Below are positions 34,357 through 44,109 of a stretch of DNA of 64,000 nt, one piece after another. The DNA is from Clostridiaceae bacterium. GTDB taxonomy: Bacteria > Bacillota > Clostridia > Lachnospirales > Lachnospiraceae. The stretch is from positions 1-64,000 of the forward strand of contig CABIXM010000015.1 in the NCBI GenBank assembly GCA_902362725.1, given 5' to 3'. How positions within the stretch are numbered: the first letter of the stretch is position 1; every line of letters begins with the position of its first letter. Made by a program: the position numbers and the translations under genes. Below the pieces are notes generated by a model, which was given only the letters and a program-made list of their open reading frames with translations, did not search any database and had not been told where the DNA came from.

Positions 34357-37128
34357 TCAGACATATTCATCCAGATATCGTTCAAATTCTTCCAGGGTCA
34401 TCTGGATTTCCCGGGGTTTGGTTCCGGCTTCCTCGCCGACCACACCGGCCTCTGCCAGCTGATCCATGATCCGTGCCGCCCGGTTGAAGCCCACCTTGAA
34501 CCACCGCTGCAGCATGCCAATGGACGCTTTGTCCTTCTCAATGATAAATCTTCCGGCCTCCGCGAACAGGGCGTCTCTCTCCGGGCCGTCGTTCTGGGTT
34601 CCGGCTGCGCCCTCACTTTCCGCTGTCTGAACTGTATTGATATGTTCCTCCACAGCTTCACTGTATCCGCTGCCACTGTTATGTTCCTTTAAGAATTCCA
34701 CCACCGCGCCGACTTCTTCATCCGACACGAAAGCACCCTGTACGCGGACTGGCTTCGGATAACCGTAAGGGTAGAACAGCATGTCGCCTTTGCCCAGCAG
34801 CTTCTCCGCGCCGTTCATATCGAGAATGGTTCTCGAATCCACACCCGAGGATACCGCAAAGGCGATACGGGACGGCATATTGGCCTTGATAAGGCCCGTG
34901 ATAACATTGACAGAAGGCCGCTGGGTCGCGATAATCAGATGAATCCCCGCTGCACGGGCCAGCTGAGCCAGACGGCAGATGGCATCCTCCACCTCGCCCG
35001 GGGCTACCATCATCAAATCGGCCAGCTCGTCCACCACGATGACAATCTGGGGCAGCTTCTGAGGCTTGGTGTCATCCTCAATATGTTCGATATTCTTGAT
35101 TTTCTCATTATATCCGGCAAGATTCCGGACATTGTAATCGGCAAACAACTTATAACGGTGAGTCATCTCCGCCACTGCCCAGTTCAGGGCTCCCGCTGCC
35201 TTCTTCGGATCCGTCACTACCGGAATCAACAGATGGGGAATGCCATTGTATGTACTCAGCTCGACCACCTTCGGGTCGATCATAATCAGTTTGACCTCAT
35301 CCGGAGACGACTTATAAAGCAGGCTCATAATCAGGGTATTAATGCAGACGGATTTACCGGAACCGGTCGCTCCCGCGATCAGCAGATGGGGCATCTTGGC
35401 GATATCAGTCACCATAATTTTGCCCGCGATATCCTTGCCCACCGCAAAGGCCAGTTTGGATTTATGGTTCTTAAACTCCTGGGAGGATACCAGTTCCCGG
35501 AAGGATACGATGGAATTCTCCGCGTTGGGGACCTCGATACCCACCGCCGCTTTTCCGGGGATCGGCGCTTCAATTCGCACATCGGTCACAGCCAGATTCA
35601 GCTTGATATCATCGGCCAGGCTCACGATTTTATTGACCTTGACGCCCTGATCCGGCTGCAATTCATAGCGGGTCACGGCCGGTCCCTGGCTCACGTCGGT
35701 CACGGTTACGCCCACGCCGAAGTCCCGGAGAATCTGCTGCAGATGCAGGGCCGTCTCATGGAGAATCCGGTCGGTGTCTTTATTCTCTGTATGCTTCACC
35801 TGATTTAAAAGGCGAAGTGGCGGATAGACATATTCCGGTTTCGCAGCCATCGGTGTCTCAGGTGCTGAAACAGGCAGCGCAGTCTGTGACGTTGTCTGAA
35901 CCTGGTGCGCAGGCTCTGGGGTATGTACCGCAGATATCGGTTCGACGTTTCGGATTGGAGTGACCGCCCGCGTGGTCTGCGCCGGGGTTTCCTCCCGCAC
36001 AAACTCCGGCGATTCCATCTGAATCACCGACTCTGATTCTGTTTCGTGCTCTTCCGGCTCTGCGCTCTTGCGCTCCCGGTGAATCGGGATCCGGAACATT
36101 TCGTCCAGATCCTTCAGATTGGGGCCCTCCATATCGCGAAAGCTTTCCTGACCGTCTTCCGGATCCTCCGGATCGGACGCTGCATCGGCTTCCATATCCA
36201 TACCCGGCAGCGTAATCTCCCGCATTTCATCCGTATAAACTTCTTTTTTCACGGCAGCTTCCTGCTCTGCCTGTTCAGCTTCCACGCTCTCCAGGCTTTC
36301 CTTTGCCGCTGCCTCTTTGAGTGCAGTCTCCTCCAGCGCAATACCGGACACCTTATGATCCATACGGGGGCGCTTAGGTTCTCGGGGCTTCTTCACTGGT
36401 TGTTCCAGCGCCTCTGCCTCTTCACCCTCCCGCTCTTCCTCTTCCAGAGCCGCCCGTTCTTCCATGGCCTTTCTTCTGGCCTCCCGGCGTTCCTCCGCCT
36501 GAATCCGGTATCGACGTGCGTCCTCCTTCGCTGAATCGTAGACCTTCCTGCTTCCGGTCTTTACGCCGCCGATAAAAGAGCGCTCCGTGATGACCACTGC
36601 GCAGATGATGAACAGCGCCGCCACAATAATCCAGGCACCCACCACGCCAAAGGCTCCGGTCAGCACCTTGCAGATAAGGCCGCCCAGGGCTCCGCCTCCG
36701 CTTTTATGCTGCGACGCATAGGTGTAAAAAGCCGTCACCGTTCCCGCTCCGTCCTTTTCCCCGAACACTAACTCAAATACCGCGCACAGAAGCATGCCGG
36801 CGATGATCATGGCCGCCGCTTTCACAGCGGCAATGGTATTGTCCCGGTTGGAAATGGAAAAGGCTGTAACCAGAAACAGAACGATGGGCAGAATATATGC
36901 AAAAATTCCAAAGATACCAAACATCACTCTGCTGACGAACCCGCCCGCAGCCCCTCCGACCCCGAAATTGCTGATGAGAAGCAGAACCGAAACCGCAAAC
37001 AGAATCAGGACCGTCACCTCGTCCCGGATAAACGCGTTTTCTTCCTTCCGCTTTACTGTTGTCTTTCTGGAGGCCGTTGTCTTTTTTCGTGTGGTTGTCC
37101 GGCGTCTGCCGGAGTTCCCTGCTGCCAT
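34357..37128 (-). CDS. spoIIIE: DNA translocase FtsK/SpoIIIE
   Basis: 923 residues: basic N-terminus, four membrane segments (about 35-190), a long charged, Glu/Pro-rich linker (~200-440), then the motor. Walker A is GATGSGKSV, Walker [13 protein letters not shown], with [22 protein letters not shown]. The C-terminal gamma winged-helix domain (~850-915, [20 protein letters not shown]) reads KOPS/SRS-type sites. Moves the chromosome into the forespore or clears the septum. Two extended -10 promoters lie upstream. Confidence 0.95.
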   Translation of the reverse strand: MAAGNSGRRRTTTRKKTTASRKTTVKRKEENAFIRDEVTVLILFAVSVLLLISNFGVGGAAGGFVSRVMFGIFGIFAYILPIVLFLVTAFSISNRDNTIAAVKAAAMIIAGMLLCAVFELVFGEKDGAGTVTAFYTYASQHKSGGGALGGLICKVLTGAFGVVGAWIIVAALFIICAVVITERSFIGGVKTGSRKVYDSAKEDARRYRIQAEERREARRKAMEERAALEEEEREGEEAEALEQPVKKPREPKRPRMDHKVSGIALEETALKEAAAKESLESVEAEQAEQEAAVKKEVYTDEMREITLPGMDMEADAASDPEDPEDGQESFRDMEGPNLKDLDEMFRIPIHRERKSAEPEEHETESESVIQMESPEFVREETPAQTTRAVTPIRNVEPISAVHTPEPAHQVQTTSQTALPVSAPETPMAAKPEYVYPPLRLLNQVKHTENKDTDRILHETALHLQQILRDFGVGVTVTDVSQGPAVTRYELQPDQGVKVNKIVSLADDIKLNLAVTDVRIEAPIPGKAAVGIEVPNAENSIVSFRELVSSQEFKNHKSKLAFAVGKDIAGKIMVTDIAKMPHLLIAGATGSGKSVCINTLIMSLLYKSSPDEVKLIMIDPKVVELSTYNGIPHLLIPVVTDPKKAAGALNWAVAEMTHRYKLFADYNVRNLAGYNEKIKNIEHIEDDTKPQKLPQIVIVVDELADLMMVAPGEVEDAICRLAQLARAAGIHLIIATQRPSVNVITGLIKANMPSRIAFAVSSGVDSRTILDMNGAEKLLGKGDMLFYPYGYPKPVRVQGAFVSDEEVGAVVEFLKEHNSGSGYSEAVEEHINTVQTAESEGAAGTQNDGPERDALFAEAGRFIIEKDKASIGMLQRWFKVGFNRAARIMDQLAEAGVVGEEAGTKPREIQMTLEEFERYLDEYV

Positions 37129-37167
37129 CTCTTTTGTCCTCCCCTTTTTATTCGCATAATTATTTTA

Positions 37168-37176
37168 ATTATACCA
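37168..37176 (-). promoter_or_regulatory. Extended -10 promoter proximal to spoIIIE
   Basis: Minus strand TGGTATAAT (37168-37176), 39 nt before the start codon. No -35 match. A CATATCC/GGATATG palindrome (37175-37191) overlaps its upstream edge. Confidence 0.55.
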
Positions 37177-37219
37177 TATCCTCCGGATATGCCGCTCCGC
37201 TTTGGATGCCATCCGGCAG

Positions 37220-37266
37220 GGTATAATATCTTGCGATATTATACCATTTTTTAACCGTGCTGTCCA
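37220..37266 (-). promoter_or_regulatory. Distal spoIIIE promoter inside a perfect palindrome
   Basis: TGGACA (37261-37266), 17-nt spacer, TATAAT (37238-37243) with TG extension. The -10 lies in an 11-bp perfect inverted repeat GGTATAATATC/GATATTATACC (37220-37230, 37235-37245), which could be an operator or a cruciform. Confidence 0.75.
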
Positions 37267-37270
37267 CGCA

Positions 37271-37948
37271 TCATTTTTCCCGGATCAGCTCCCGCAACTT
37301 CGCAAAGGCCCGGGCGATTCCGCCCACCTCGTTGATGAGTCCTTCCTTCACTGCCTGGCTGCCCACCAGGACGGATCCCACATCCTTGGTTAGTTCCCCG
37401 GTCTCCAGCATAAGCCTCGACAATCGTTCTCTGGAAATACTGCTGTGCGTGGTAATAAAGCCCGAAATCCGATCCTGAATCTTCTGGAAATAATCAAAAG
37501 TCTGGGGCACGCCGATAATAAGGCCGGTCATCCGTACCGGATGAATCATCATGGTCCCGGTGGGAACGATAAAGGAATAATCTGCAGATACTGCCAGAGG
37601 TACGCCGATGGAATGACTACCGCCCAACACCAGCGATACCGTAGGCTTACTTAAGGACGCAATCATTTCCGCAATGGCCAGTCCTGACTCCACATCGCCG
37701 CCCACCGTGTTAATAAGCACCAGAAGCCCCTCCACGCTTTTGCTGTCCTCCAGAGCCGCCAACTGTGGAATCACGTGCTCGTACTTGGTGGTTTTCGCGC
37801 TGGAGGCCAGGCACTCATGCCCCTCGATCTCGCCTATGATATTCAGCAAATGAATCCGATGCTCCCCTTCCTCCAGCGTCACCTGTCCGAAGTCCTCGAT
37901 TTCCTGATTCTGCTCTTTCTGTTTTTCCTCGCTTTTCTCTTTTTCCAT
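37271..37948 (-). CDS. tepA: ClpP-class protease TepA/YmfB
   Basis: 225 residues, close along its length to Bacillus Tep[65 protein letters not shown] (catalytic Ser region) and [19 protein letters not shown] (catalytic His). TepA is tied to protein export and spore-protein degradation. Gene order with spoIIIE is conserved. The start codon directly follows a hairpin plus T-run. Confidence 0.94.
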   Translation of the reverse strand: MEKEKSEEKQKEQNQEIEDFGQVTLEEGEHRIHLLNIIGEIEGHECLASSAKTTKYEHVIPQLAALEDSKSVEGLLVLINTVGGDVESGLAIAEMIASLSKPTVSLVLGGSHSIGVPLAVSADYSFIVPTGTMMIHPVRMTGLIIGVPQTFDYFQKIQDRISGFITTHSSISRERLSRLMLETGELTKDVGSVLVGSQAVKEGLINEVGGIARAFAKLRELIREK

Positions 37949-38006
37949 AAAAATACCCTGACCTTTCTCACATACTTTTTCTTTAGTATGCTTTCCGGTC
38001 AGGGTA
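37949..38006 (-). promoter_or_regulatory. Terminator-like hairpin covering the tepA Shine-Dalgarno
   Basis: Outer stem TACCCTGACC (37954-37963) with GGTCAGGGTA (37997-38006), inner stem CATACT/AGTATG (37971-37976, 37985-37990). On the minus strand the 3' arm carries AGGG, the only Shine-Dalgarno candidate, followed by TTTTT and the ATG. It may end the CFI-box transcript and gate tepA translation. Confidence 0.7.
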
Positions 38007-38025
38007 ATTATACCTGTTTGAAAGC

Positions 38026-38808
38026 TTAAGACATGTAGCGACTCTTCAGGTCATAAACCATCTCCGCGTAACGTTCCCTGCAGGCTTCGTTTTCGCCGTT
38101 CTCGATCTTGTGAACGCAATCCATCAGATAAGAATTCCACAGCTCATCATATACGGCGCCCGCATTTTCCTGGCGGGCAATCCGGTTCACAATGGTCGGC
38201 GCGATATTATAGTATTCTTTGACCATCGCCCCGCCCTCTTCGCTCTGCAGCAGATAATTGTCCCGGTAAGAGCGCAAAAGCTCCAGCTCGTAGCAATTGT
38301 CCGCCTTTCCCTGGCTCTCACAGGCTGCCGTGGTGATATAACAGAATTTCCGGTGGAAACCCTGCTCGATCTTCTCATAGTCTGCCTTGCCCACGGAAGT
38401 CTTGAAGGTCTCGTTCCAGCGGGTCATCAGCACATCCGCCAGCGGCTCCGCAGACTGATTGTTCTTCTGCTCCAGCAGTGCCGGAAATACATAGACAGCC
38501 AGAATCATATTGTAATTGATCTGCTGCTCGCTTTTCTTTCCCTTTTTCGTGATTCCGTCAAGCTCTGACTGTACGCAGTCGATCAGATGATCGGACAGCC
38601 TGGTAAGCCAGGCCTCCGGATTCTCTTCCTGCTGGTACACCCGCTCAATGGCATTGATGGTATCCAGATTTCTTCTCAAATACGCCTGAAAAGCCTCCGG
38701 ATATACGTCCCGCTTAAAGGTTTTCATGGGATTATCCTCTTTTAAGAGCATATCCTCGATCCCCTGCATGGCCTGATTATAACTCTCCCCGTATGCTACC
38801 AGATCCAT
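38026..38808 (-). CDS. CFI-box C-terminal motif protein
   Basis: 260 residues, soluble, mostly helical. Residues about 156-186 ([12 protein letters not shown], then [15 protein letters not shown]) match the CFI-box (CFIATAAYGS...LRxFRDxxL), a short motif of unknown role found on many bacterial proteins. The rest has no recognised domain. GGGAGG precedes the start; it follows yebC by 15 nt and is likely cotranscribed with it. Confidence 0.7.
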   Translation of the reverse strand: MDLVAYGESYNQAMQGIEDMLLKEDNPMKTFKRDVYPEAFQAYLRRNLDTINAIERVYQQEENPEAWLTRLSDHLIDCVQSELDGITKKGKKSEQQINYNMILAVYVFPALLEQKNNQSAEPLADVLMTRWNETFKTSVGKADYEKIEQGFHRKFCYITTAACESQGKADNCYELELLRSYRDNYLLQSEEGGAMVKEYYNIAPTIVNRIARQENAGAVYDELWNSYLMDCVHKIENGENEACRERYAEMVYDLKSRYMS

Positions 38809-38823
38809 ATGTAGTCCTCCCGA

Positions 38824-39552
38824 TTACTCGTCCCAGTTATGGTATACGTTCTGTACGTCGTCGTCCTCATCCAGCAGATCCAGTGTTCTCTGCAGGTTCT
38901 TGATGGCGTCCTCATCCGTCAGTGTCACATAGGTCTGCGGGATCATGGTCACCTCAGCCTCCGCCATTGGGATGCCCTTCTCTTCCAGAGCCGCACGTAC
39001 CTCGCTGAAGGAATCCGGATCGGTCAGGATCTCGAAGCTGTCCTCCTCTTCGGAGAAGTCCTCTGCCCCTGCGTCCAGCGCCAGCATCATCAGATCGTCC
39101 GGATCCATATCACACTCATCCCGATCCACGATGATCTGTCCCTTCTTATCAAACATATAAGATACGCAGCCCTGGTTACCGATGGAGCCGTTGCCCTTGG
39201 TAAATGCGCTTCTTACATTTGCCGCGGTACGATTCTTATTGTCGGTCAGCGCGTCCACGATAATAGCAATACCATTGGGGCCATATCCTTCATAAGATAC
39301 ATACTCGTAGTTTACTGCGTTGGCATTGCCTGCCGCCTTCTTGATGCCGCGGTCTATGGTATCGTTGGGCATGTTCGCTGCCTTGGCTTTGGCAATGATA
39401 TCACGCAGCTTGCTGTTGTTGTTCGGGTCAGCGCCGCCTTCCTTTACGGCTACGGCCAGCTCACGGCCGATGATGGTGAAAATCTTTCCCTTTGCTGCGT
39501 CATTCTTCTCTTTTTTATGCTTAATGTTCGCAAATTTTGAATGTCCTGACAT
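38824..39552 (-). CDS. yebC: YebC/PmpR family protein (translation/transcription factor)
   Basis: 242 residues, full length: MSGHSKFANIKHKKEKNDA start, FTIIGRELAVAVKEGG, GYGPNGIAIIVDALTDNKNRT and TMIPQTYVTL. Family members were described as DNA-binding regulators (PmpR) and, more recently, as ribosome-associated factors easing stalling. Which applies here is not visible. Own promoter upstream. Confidence 0.95.
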   Translation of the reverse strand: MSGHSKFANIKHKKEKNDAAKGKIFTIIGRELAVAVKEGGADPNNNSKLRDIIAKAKAANMPNDTIDRGIKKAAGNANAVNYEYVSYEGYGPNGIAIIVDALTDNKNRTAANVRSAFTKGNGSIGNQGCVSYMFDKKGQIIVDRDECDMDPDDLMMLALDAGAEDFSEEEDSFEILTDPDSFSEVRAALEEKGIPMAEAEVTMIPQTYVTLTDEDAIKNLQRTLDLLDEDDDVQNVYHNWDE

Positions 39553-39628
39553 ATCTAAACACTCCTATTCTTCCTGATCTGTACTTTTCGCCGCCGCTTC
39601 TGTCAGTTCCCGGCAGACGGTTCTCTCT

Positions 39629-39657
39629 ATTGTAACACTATTTTTTTCAGATGGCAA
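39629..39657 (-). promoter_or_regulatory. Sigma-A promoter of yebC
   Basis: Minus strand TTGCCA (39652-39657), 17-nt spacer ending TGT, TACAAT (39629-39634). It begins 9 nt upstream of... i.e. immediately after the mazF stop region, with no terminator between. Confidence 0.75.
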
Positions 39658-39660
39658 GTC

Positions 39661-40008
39661 TTATGTATCCAGCTCCAGACTCACCCGCAAAGCCTCGTTG
39701 ACCCGCTGCAGGGATCGCTCATCCAGATGACAGATTTTATCCCGCAGGCGCTGCTTGTCGATGGTCCGCAGCTGCTCCAGCAAAATCACCGAATCCCGGA
39801 CAATCTGGCACTGCCTGGTGTTCAGTTCCACATGGGTGGGAAGCTTTGCCTTATTCATCTTCGAGGTAATTGCCGCCACGATGACGGTGGGACTGTGCCG
39901 GTTGCCGGTATCATTTTGAATCACGAGTACCGGACGGACGCCGCCCTGCTCAGAACCAATCACCGGCCGTAAGTCCGCGTAGTATACATCGCCCCGTCTG
40001 ATTATCAC
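39661..40008 (-). CDS. ndoA: MazF/EndoA-type mRNA endoribonuclease toxin
   Basis: 115 residues, close to Bacillus EndoA throughout: [67 protein letters not shown]. It cleaves mRNA at short sequence-specific sites. GTG 40008 aligns with the EndoA start; GGAG lies 10 nt upstream. As in Bacillus it follows alr, but the ndoAI antitoxin gene that normally lies between is missing: only 88 nt separate them. Confidence 0.92.
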   Translation of the reverse strand: MIIRRGDVYYADLRPVIGSEQGGVRPVLVIQNDTGNRHSPTVIVAAITSKMNKAKLPTHVELNTRQCQIVRDSVILLEQLRTIDKQRLRDKICHLDERSLQRVNEALRVSLELDT

Positions 40009-40096
40009 ATTTTTCACACTCCAATTTTCAAAATACGTTGTTACTTCTTTCTCAAGTATTTCCAAAATTACAGTGTGTATACACATTCAGGCCTTC

Positions 40097-41263
40097 TCAG
40101 GCATAAAAATCGTGAACCTCCGAGACCTTACCGTGGCGCAGGTAAATCCGCGGAACCCGCTGGGACAGGTCGCAGACAAATTCATAATTAAAGCGTCCGG
40201 ACAGCTCCGCCAGCTCATCCACAGACAAATAGGCGTCCCCGTCCCTTCCGAACATGGTGACTTCCAGCCCCGGTACTGCCTCCGGAATCTCCGTCACATC
40301 CACCATCATCTGATCCATACAGACTCTGCCGCAGATGGGTGCCCGTTTTCCGGCCACCAGAATGCAGCCCTTATTGGACAGACTTCTGGGATAACCGTCC
40401 GCGTAGCCCACCGGGACGGTGGCGATCCGGCGCACGGAGTCTGCCGTATAGATGCCGCCGTAGCTGATCTCCGTACCAGGCGTGATCTCTTTTACATGCA
40501 CGATATGGCTCTTCATTTCCATGGCGGGTTTCAGTGGAACCAATTCTTTCTTTACTTCCTCCGAAGGGTACAGGCCATACACCGTGATGCCCGCCCGCAC
40601 CATATCCAGGTTCGCTTCCGGCAGATCGATGATACCGGCACTGTTAGAGCAATGATGAATTTGGAAACGCACGCCTGCCGCCTCACAGGCCCTGTTAAAA
40701 GCCTGATACCGCATAAGCTGCTTTTCAGTGGCCGCCTTATCCGCCTCGTCGGATTTGGCAAAATGGGTAAACAGGCCTTCCAGCGTGATCCCGGGAAGCT
40801 CCCCAATTTCACAGACTGTTTTTACACTTTCCTCCGTATCCGCAAAACCAATGCGGCTCATCCCTGTATCCACTTTAATATGCACGTTCACGTTTTTTCC
40901 CTGACGCACGGCCTCTGCAGAAAGCTCCTGTGCCATGTCCAGCCGGAACACGGTGGGACAGATATCCAGGCGCACCAGTTCCGGGTAATCCTCCGGAAAT
41001 ACGTAGCCCAGAATTAATATCGGCTTTCGGATTCCGTTTTTCCGAAGCTCTACCGCCTCCTCGATGGTGGCTGCCGCAAACCCCCACAGATAATCCTTTT
41101 CCTCTATCATCTGCGCGATGGGTACCGCGCCGTGGCCGTAGCCGTTGGCCTTTACCACCGCCGCAATCTGCGTCCCGGCCTGCAGATTCGCCTTCATGGC
41201 CTCAAAATTCTCTTCTATGGCATCCAAATTCACATAAGCCGCTACGCGCTTATATTTTTTCAC
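40097..41263 (-). CDS. alr: Alanine racemase
   Basis: 388 residues. PLP lysine in VVKANGYGHGA, catalytic tyrosine in ISYGGIYTA, and VGYADGYPRSLSNKG, CGRVCMDQMMVDVT all present. Makes D-alanine for peptidoglycan. GTG 41263 is chosen because GAGGAG lies 8 nt upstream; the GTG three codons earlier overlaps that site. It follows rex after a terminator. Confidence 0.95.
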   Translation of the reverse strand: MKKYKRVAAYVNLDAIEENFEAMKANLQAGTQIAAVVKANGYGHGAVPIAQMIEEKDYLWGFAAATIEEAVELRKNGIRKPILILGYVFPEDYPELVRLDICPTVFRLDMAQELSAEAVRQGKNVNVHIKVDTGMSRIGFADTEESVKTVCEIGELPGITLEGLFTHFAKSDEADKAATEKQLMRYQAFNRACEAAGVRFQIHHCSNSAGIIDLPEANLDMVRAGITVYGLYPSEEVKKELVPLKPAMEMKSHIVHVKEITPGTEISYGGIYTADSVRRIATVPVGYADGYPRSLSNKGCILVAGKRAPICGRVCMDQMMVDVTEIPEAVPGLEVTMFGRDGDAYLSVDELAELSGRFNYEFVCDLSQRVPRIYLRHGKVSEVHDFYA

Positions 41264-41305
41264 GTCTGACACTCCTCACTATCCTTAATATATGCGTCTG
41301 CACGC

Positions 41306-41331
41306 AAAAGGGAGCCCATAAGCTCCCTTTT
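41306..41331. terminator. Terminator between rex and alr
   Basis: AAAAGGGAGC (41306-41315) and GCTCCCTTTT (41322-41331), 6-nt loop; the stem ends in a T-run on the minus strand. Confidence 0.85.
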
Positions 41332-41356
41332 ATGACTCGTCACTTCCGGTACTCCA

Positions 41357-42004
41357 TCAGGAACGGGGATGCTCTTTCTCATACCGTGTGATATTGTAAG
41401 AAAGCTGCATCAGGCTCTCTGACAGATGTACGTTCTCCACCAGAACGTCCGACGGAACATCCAGATCGATGTGGGCGAAATTCCAGATGGCTTTGATTCC
41501 GTACCGAACCAGAAGCCGCGTCATTTCCTCCGCCTTGGACTTCGGCAATGTCAAGGCCGCAATCTGAATCTCCTCGTCCTTAATAAAGCTCTCCAGATCC
41601 TCCAGCATATGAATCTGGATACCGCGGACGCTTAAGCCCTTTAAGACAGGATTTACATCGAAGATACCTTTTATGTAGAAGCCTCGTTTTTCAAAATCCA
41701 CATAATTGGCCAGTGCCTGTCCCAGGTTGCCTCCGCCGATGATGATCATGTTGTGCTTTTTGTCAAGGCCCAGAATCTTGCCGATTTCTTCATACAGATA
41801 CTTCACATTGTATCCGTATCCCTGCTGTCCGAAGCCTCCGAAATTGTTCAGATCCTGCCGGATCTGTGACGCCGTGACGCTCATTCGTTTACTCAGCTCA
41901 CCGGAAGAGATACGTTCTACTCCGTTCTCCATCAGTTCGCCAAGATAACGATAATAACGCGGTAGCCGCTTAATTACTGCTTTTGAGATCTCTCTCTCTT
42001 CCAT
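41357..42004 (-). CDS. rex: Redox-sensing transcriptional repressor Rex
   Basis: 215 residues: winged helix N-terminal domain (LPRYYRYLGELMENG, VTASQIRQDLNNFGGFGQQGYGY) and a Rossmann domain (IIIGGGNLGQAL) that senses NADH/NAD+, with a final domain-swapped helix. Represses fermentation and electron-transfer genes. Its own promoter has an inverted repeat that is not a classic Rex box. Divergent from the ABC-F gene, as rex and ydiF are neighbours in Bacillus. Confidence 0.96.
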   Translation of the reverse strand: MEEREISKAVIKRLPRYYRYLGELMENGVERISSGELSKRMSVTASQIRQDLNNFGGFGQQGYGYNVKYLYEEIGKILGLDKKHNMIIIGGGNLGQALANYVDFEKRGFYIKGIFDVNPVLKGLSVRGIQIHMLEDLESFIKDEEIQIAALTLPKSKAEEMTRLLVRYGIKAIWNFAHIDLDVPSDVLVENVHLSESLMQLSYNITRYEKEHPRS

Positions 42005-42047
42005 AATCCTTACACATCCCTCAACCAGACTTTTCGAAACTGTTTTT

Positions 42048-42077
42048 ATTATAATCGAAAAGCAAATTTTTTGTCAA
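42048..42077 (-). promoter_or_regulatory. Sigma-A promoter of rex with flanking inverted repeat
   Basis: TTGACA (42072-42077), 18-nt spacer, TATAAT (42048-42053). CTTTTCGA and TCGAAAAG (42030-42037 and 42055-42062 on the plus strand) flank the -10 and could be an operator. Confidence 0.8.
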
Positions 42078-42106
42078 TCTTTTTGCCGCATTCTTCTAAA
42101 AGAATC

Positions 42107-42135
42107 TTGTTCAATCCCGCATTTTTCGCTATAAT
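42107..42135 (+). promoter_or_regulatory. Sigma-A promoter of the ABC-F gene
   Basis: TTGTTC (42107-42112), 17-nt spacer, TATAAT (42130-42135), about 44 nt before the ATG. Confidence 0.8.
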
Positions 42136-42178
42136 AAATTTCGTGTGGCATTCAACAACGGAAAAAAGAGGTATTTTT

Positions 42179-44092
42179 ATGATATTAGCATGTCAAAATA
42201 TAAACAAAGCTTTCGGAACGGATGTGATTCTGAAAAACGCGTCCTTCCACATCGAGGATCGGGAAAAGGCCGCCGTGGTCGGGATCAACGGCGCCGGAAA
42301 ATCCACCCTCTTAAAAATCATCATCGGGGAAATGGAGGCGGACTCCGGTGAAGTGATCCTGTCCAAGGGCAGAACCATCGGCTATCTGGCCCAGCATCAG
42401 GATCTGAACAGCGATCACACCATTTATCAGGAGCTGCTGACCGTAAAGCAGGACGTTATTGATCTGGAAGCTCGCATCCGGGACATCGAAGCACGGATGA
42501 AGGAGCTCTCCGGGGAGAACCTGGATACGGCTCTGGAACAATATACCCGTATGAATCATGAATTCGAACTAAAAAACGGATACGCCTACAAAAGCGAGGT
42601 AGTGGGCGTTCTGAAAGGTCTCGGTTTTGAAGAGGAAGAATTTGACAAACACGTCAACAAGCTCTCCGGAGGTCAGAAGACCCGCGTCTCTTTAGGCAAG
42701 CTTCTTCTCTCCCACCCGGATCTCATCATGCTGGACGAGCCCACCAACCATTTGGACATGAATTCCATCGCCTGGCTGGAAACCTTCCTTCTGAATTACG
42801 ACGGCGCGGTTCTGGTGGTAGCCCATGACCGGTATTTTCTGAACCGGATTGCCACGAAAATCATCGAGATCGACGCGGGCGAGGTGACCACTTTCCAGGG
42901 AAATTATTCCGACTATGCCGCGAAAAAATCCAAACTAAGGGAGGCCCGCATGCACGCCTGGCTGAACCAGCAGCGGGAAATCAAGCACCAGGAAGAGGTC
43001 ATCCAGAAGCTCAAATCCTTCAACCGGGAGAAATCTATCAAGCGCGCCGAGAGCCGCGAGAAAATGCTGGATAAAATGGAGGTTCTGGAGAAACCCAGCG
43101 AGATCCGCTCCGAGATGCACATCACCCTGGAGCCCAAGGTGGTCAGCGGAAATGACGTACTGACCGTGGAAGGCCTTGCAAAATCCTTTGGACCCCAGAC
43201 TCTGTTCACCGATCTGAATTTCGAAGTCAAACGCGGTGAGCGTGTGGCACTCATCGGCAATAACGGCACCGGCAAGACTACGATTTTAAAAATCCTGAAC
43301 GGCCTTCTCCCGGCAGACAGCGGTTCCTTTACACTTGGTTCGAAAGTCCATATCGGTTACTACGATCAGGAGCACCATGTGCTGCACCCGGAGAAAACCC
43401 TGTTCGAGGAGATTTCGGACGCCTACCCGGATCTGGACAATACTACAATTCGAAGCACCCTGGCTGCCTTTCTCTTTACCGGCGACGATGTCTTTAAGCG
43501 CATCTCGGAGCTCTCCGGCGGCGAGCGGGGCCGCGTCTCCCTGGCCAAGCTGATGCTCTCCGAAGCCAATTTTTTGATCCTGGACGAGCCCACCAACCAT
43601 CTGGATATCGTCTCCAAGGAAATTCTGGAGCAGGCCCTGAACTGCTATACCGGCACGGTGCTCTACGTCTCTCATGACCGTTATTTCATCAACACCACCG
43701 CCACCCGGATTCTCGATCTGACCGGCGGCCAGTTAGTCAATTATATCGGCAATTATGATTATTATTTGGAAAAGCATGAGATTCTGACACCGAAGGCCGT
43801 ACCCGCAGAAGCGGCAGAGACAAAGGCGGCGGAACCGGAATCTGCCGGAAAGCTGGACTGGAAGCAGCAGAAAGAGGAACAGGCCCGCCAGAGAAAACGG
43901 GAAAATGATTTCAAAAAAACCGAAGCGGAAATCTTCGAACTGGAGACCCGGGACGGTGAGATCGATCAGCTTCTGACCCAGGAATCTGTCTACACGAACG
44001 TGGCGGAATGTATGAAGCTCCACAAAGAAAAAGAGGCCATCGCGGCCCGTCTTGAAATACTCTATGAACAATGGGAAGCGCTGGCTCAATGA
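42179..44092 (+). CDS. ABC-F family ribosome-associated ATPase (YdiF-like)
   Basis: 637 residues with two nucleotide-binding domains and no membrane part. Walker A: GINGAGKSTLL and GNNGTGKTTIL; signatures LSGGQKTRVS and LSGGERGRVS; Walker B LIMLDEPTNHLD and LILDEPTNHLD. The arm/linker is basic and helical (~240-320). A coiled-coil ABC_tran_CTD ends the protein. ABC-F proteins act on the ribosome in translation or antibiotic protection; the rex neighbour favours housekeeping YdiF. ATG 42179 follows AAGAGG. Confidence 0.93.
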   Translation: MILACQNINKAFGTDVILKNASFHIEDREKAAVVGINGAGKSTLLKIIIGEMEADSGEVILSKGRTIGYLAQHQDLNSDHTIYQELLTVKQDVIDLEARIRDIEARMKELSGENLDTALEQYTRMNHEFELKNGYAYKSEVVGVLKGLGFEEEEFDKHVNKLSGGQKTRVSLGKLLLSHPDLIMLDEPTNHLDMNSIAWLETFLLNYDGAVLVVAHDRYFLNRIATKIIEIDAGEVTTFQGNYSDYAAKKSKLREARMHAWLNQQREIKHQEEVIQKLKSFNREKSIKRAESREKMLDKMEVLEKPSEIRSEMHITLEPKVVSGNDVLTVEGLAKSFGPQTLFTDLNFEVKRGERVALIGNNGTGKTTILKILNGLLPADSGSFTLGSKVHIGYYDQEHHVLHPEKTLFEEISDAYPDLDNTTIRSTLAAFLFTGDDVFKRISELSGGERGRVSLAKLMLSEANFLILDEPTNHLDIVSKEILEQALNCYTGTVLYVSHDRYFINTTATRILDLTGGQLVNYIGNYDYYLEKHEILTPKAVPAEAAETKAAEPESAGKLDWKQQKEEQARQRKRENDFKKTEAEIFELETRDGEIDQLLTQESVYTNVAECMKLHKEKEAIAARLEILYEQWEALAQ

Positions 44093-44109
44093 TTGGCCAG
44101 CGCTTTTTC
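44076..44109 (+). terminator. ABC-F terminator lying within the ends of two convergent genes
   Basis: AAGCGCTGGC (44076-44085) and GCCAGCGCTT (44096-44105) with a 10-nt loop that contains both stop codons, then TTTCT. The stem is coding sequence for both genes. Confidence 0.85.

Noticed and set aside
33331..34692. 453-codon plus-strand frame
   Set aside because: It spans antisense across two real genes and the gap between them; no start signal or family features.
40009..40096. Antitoxin gene between alr and mazF
   Set aside because: The 88-nt gap cannot hold an ndoAI-type gene (about 280 nt) and shows no small frame with a ribosome binding site.
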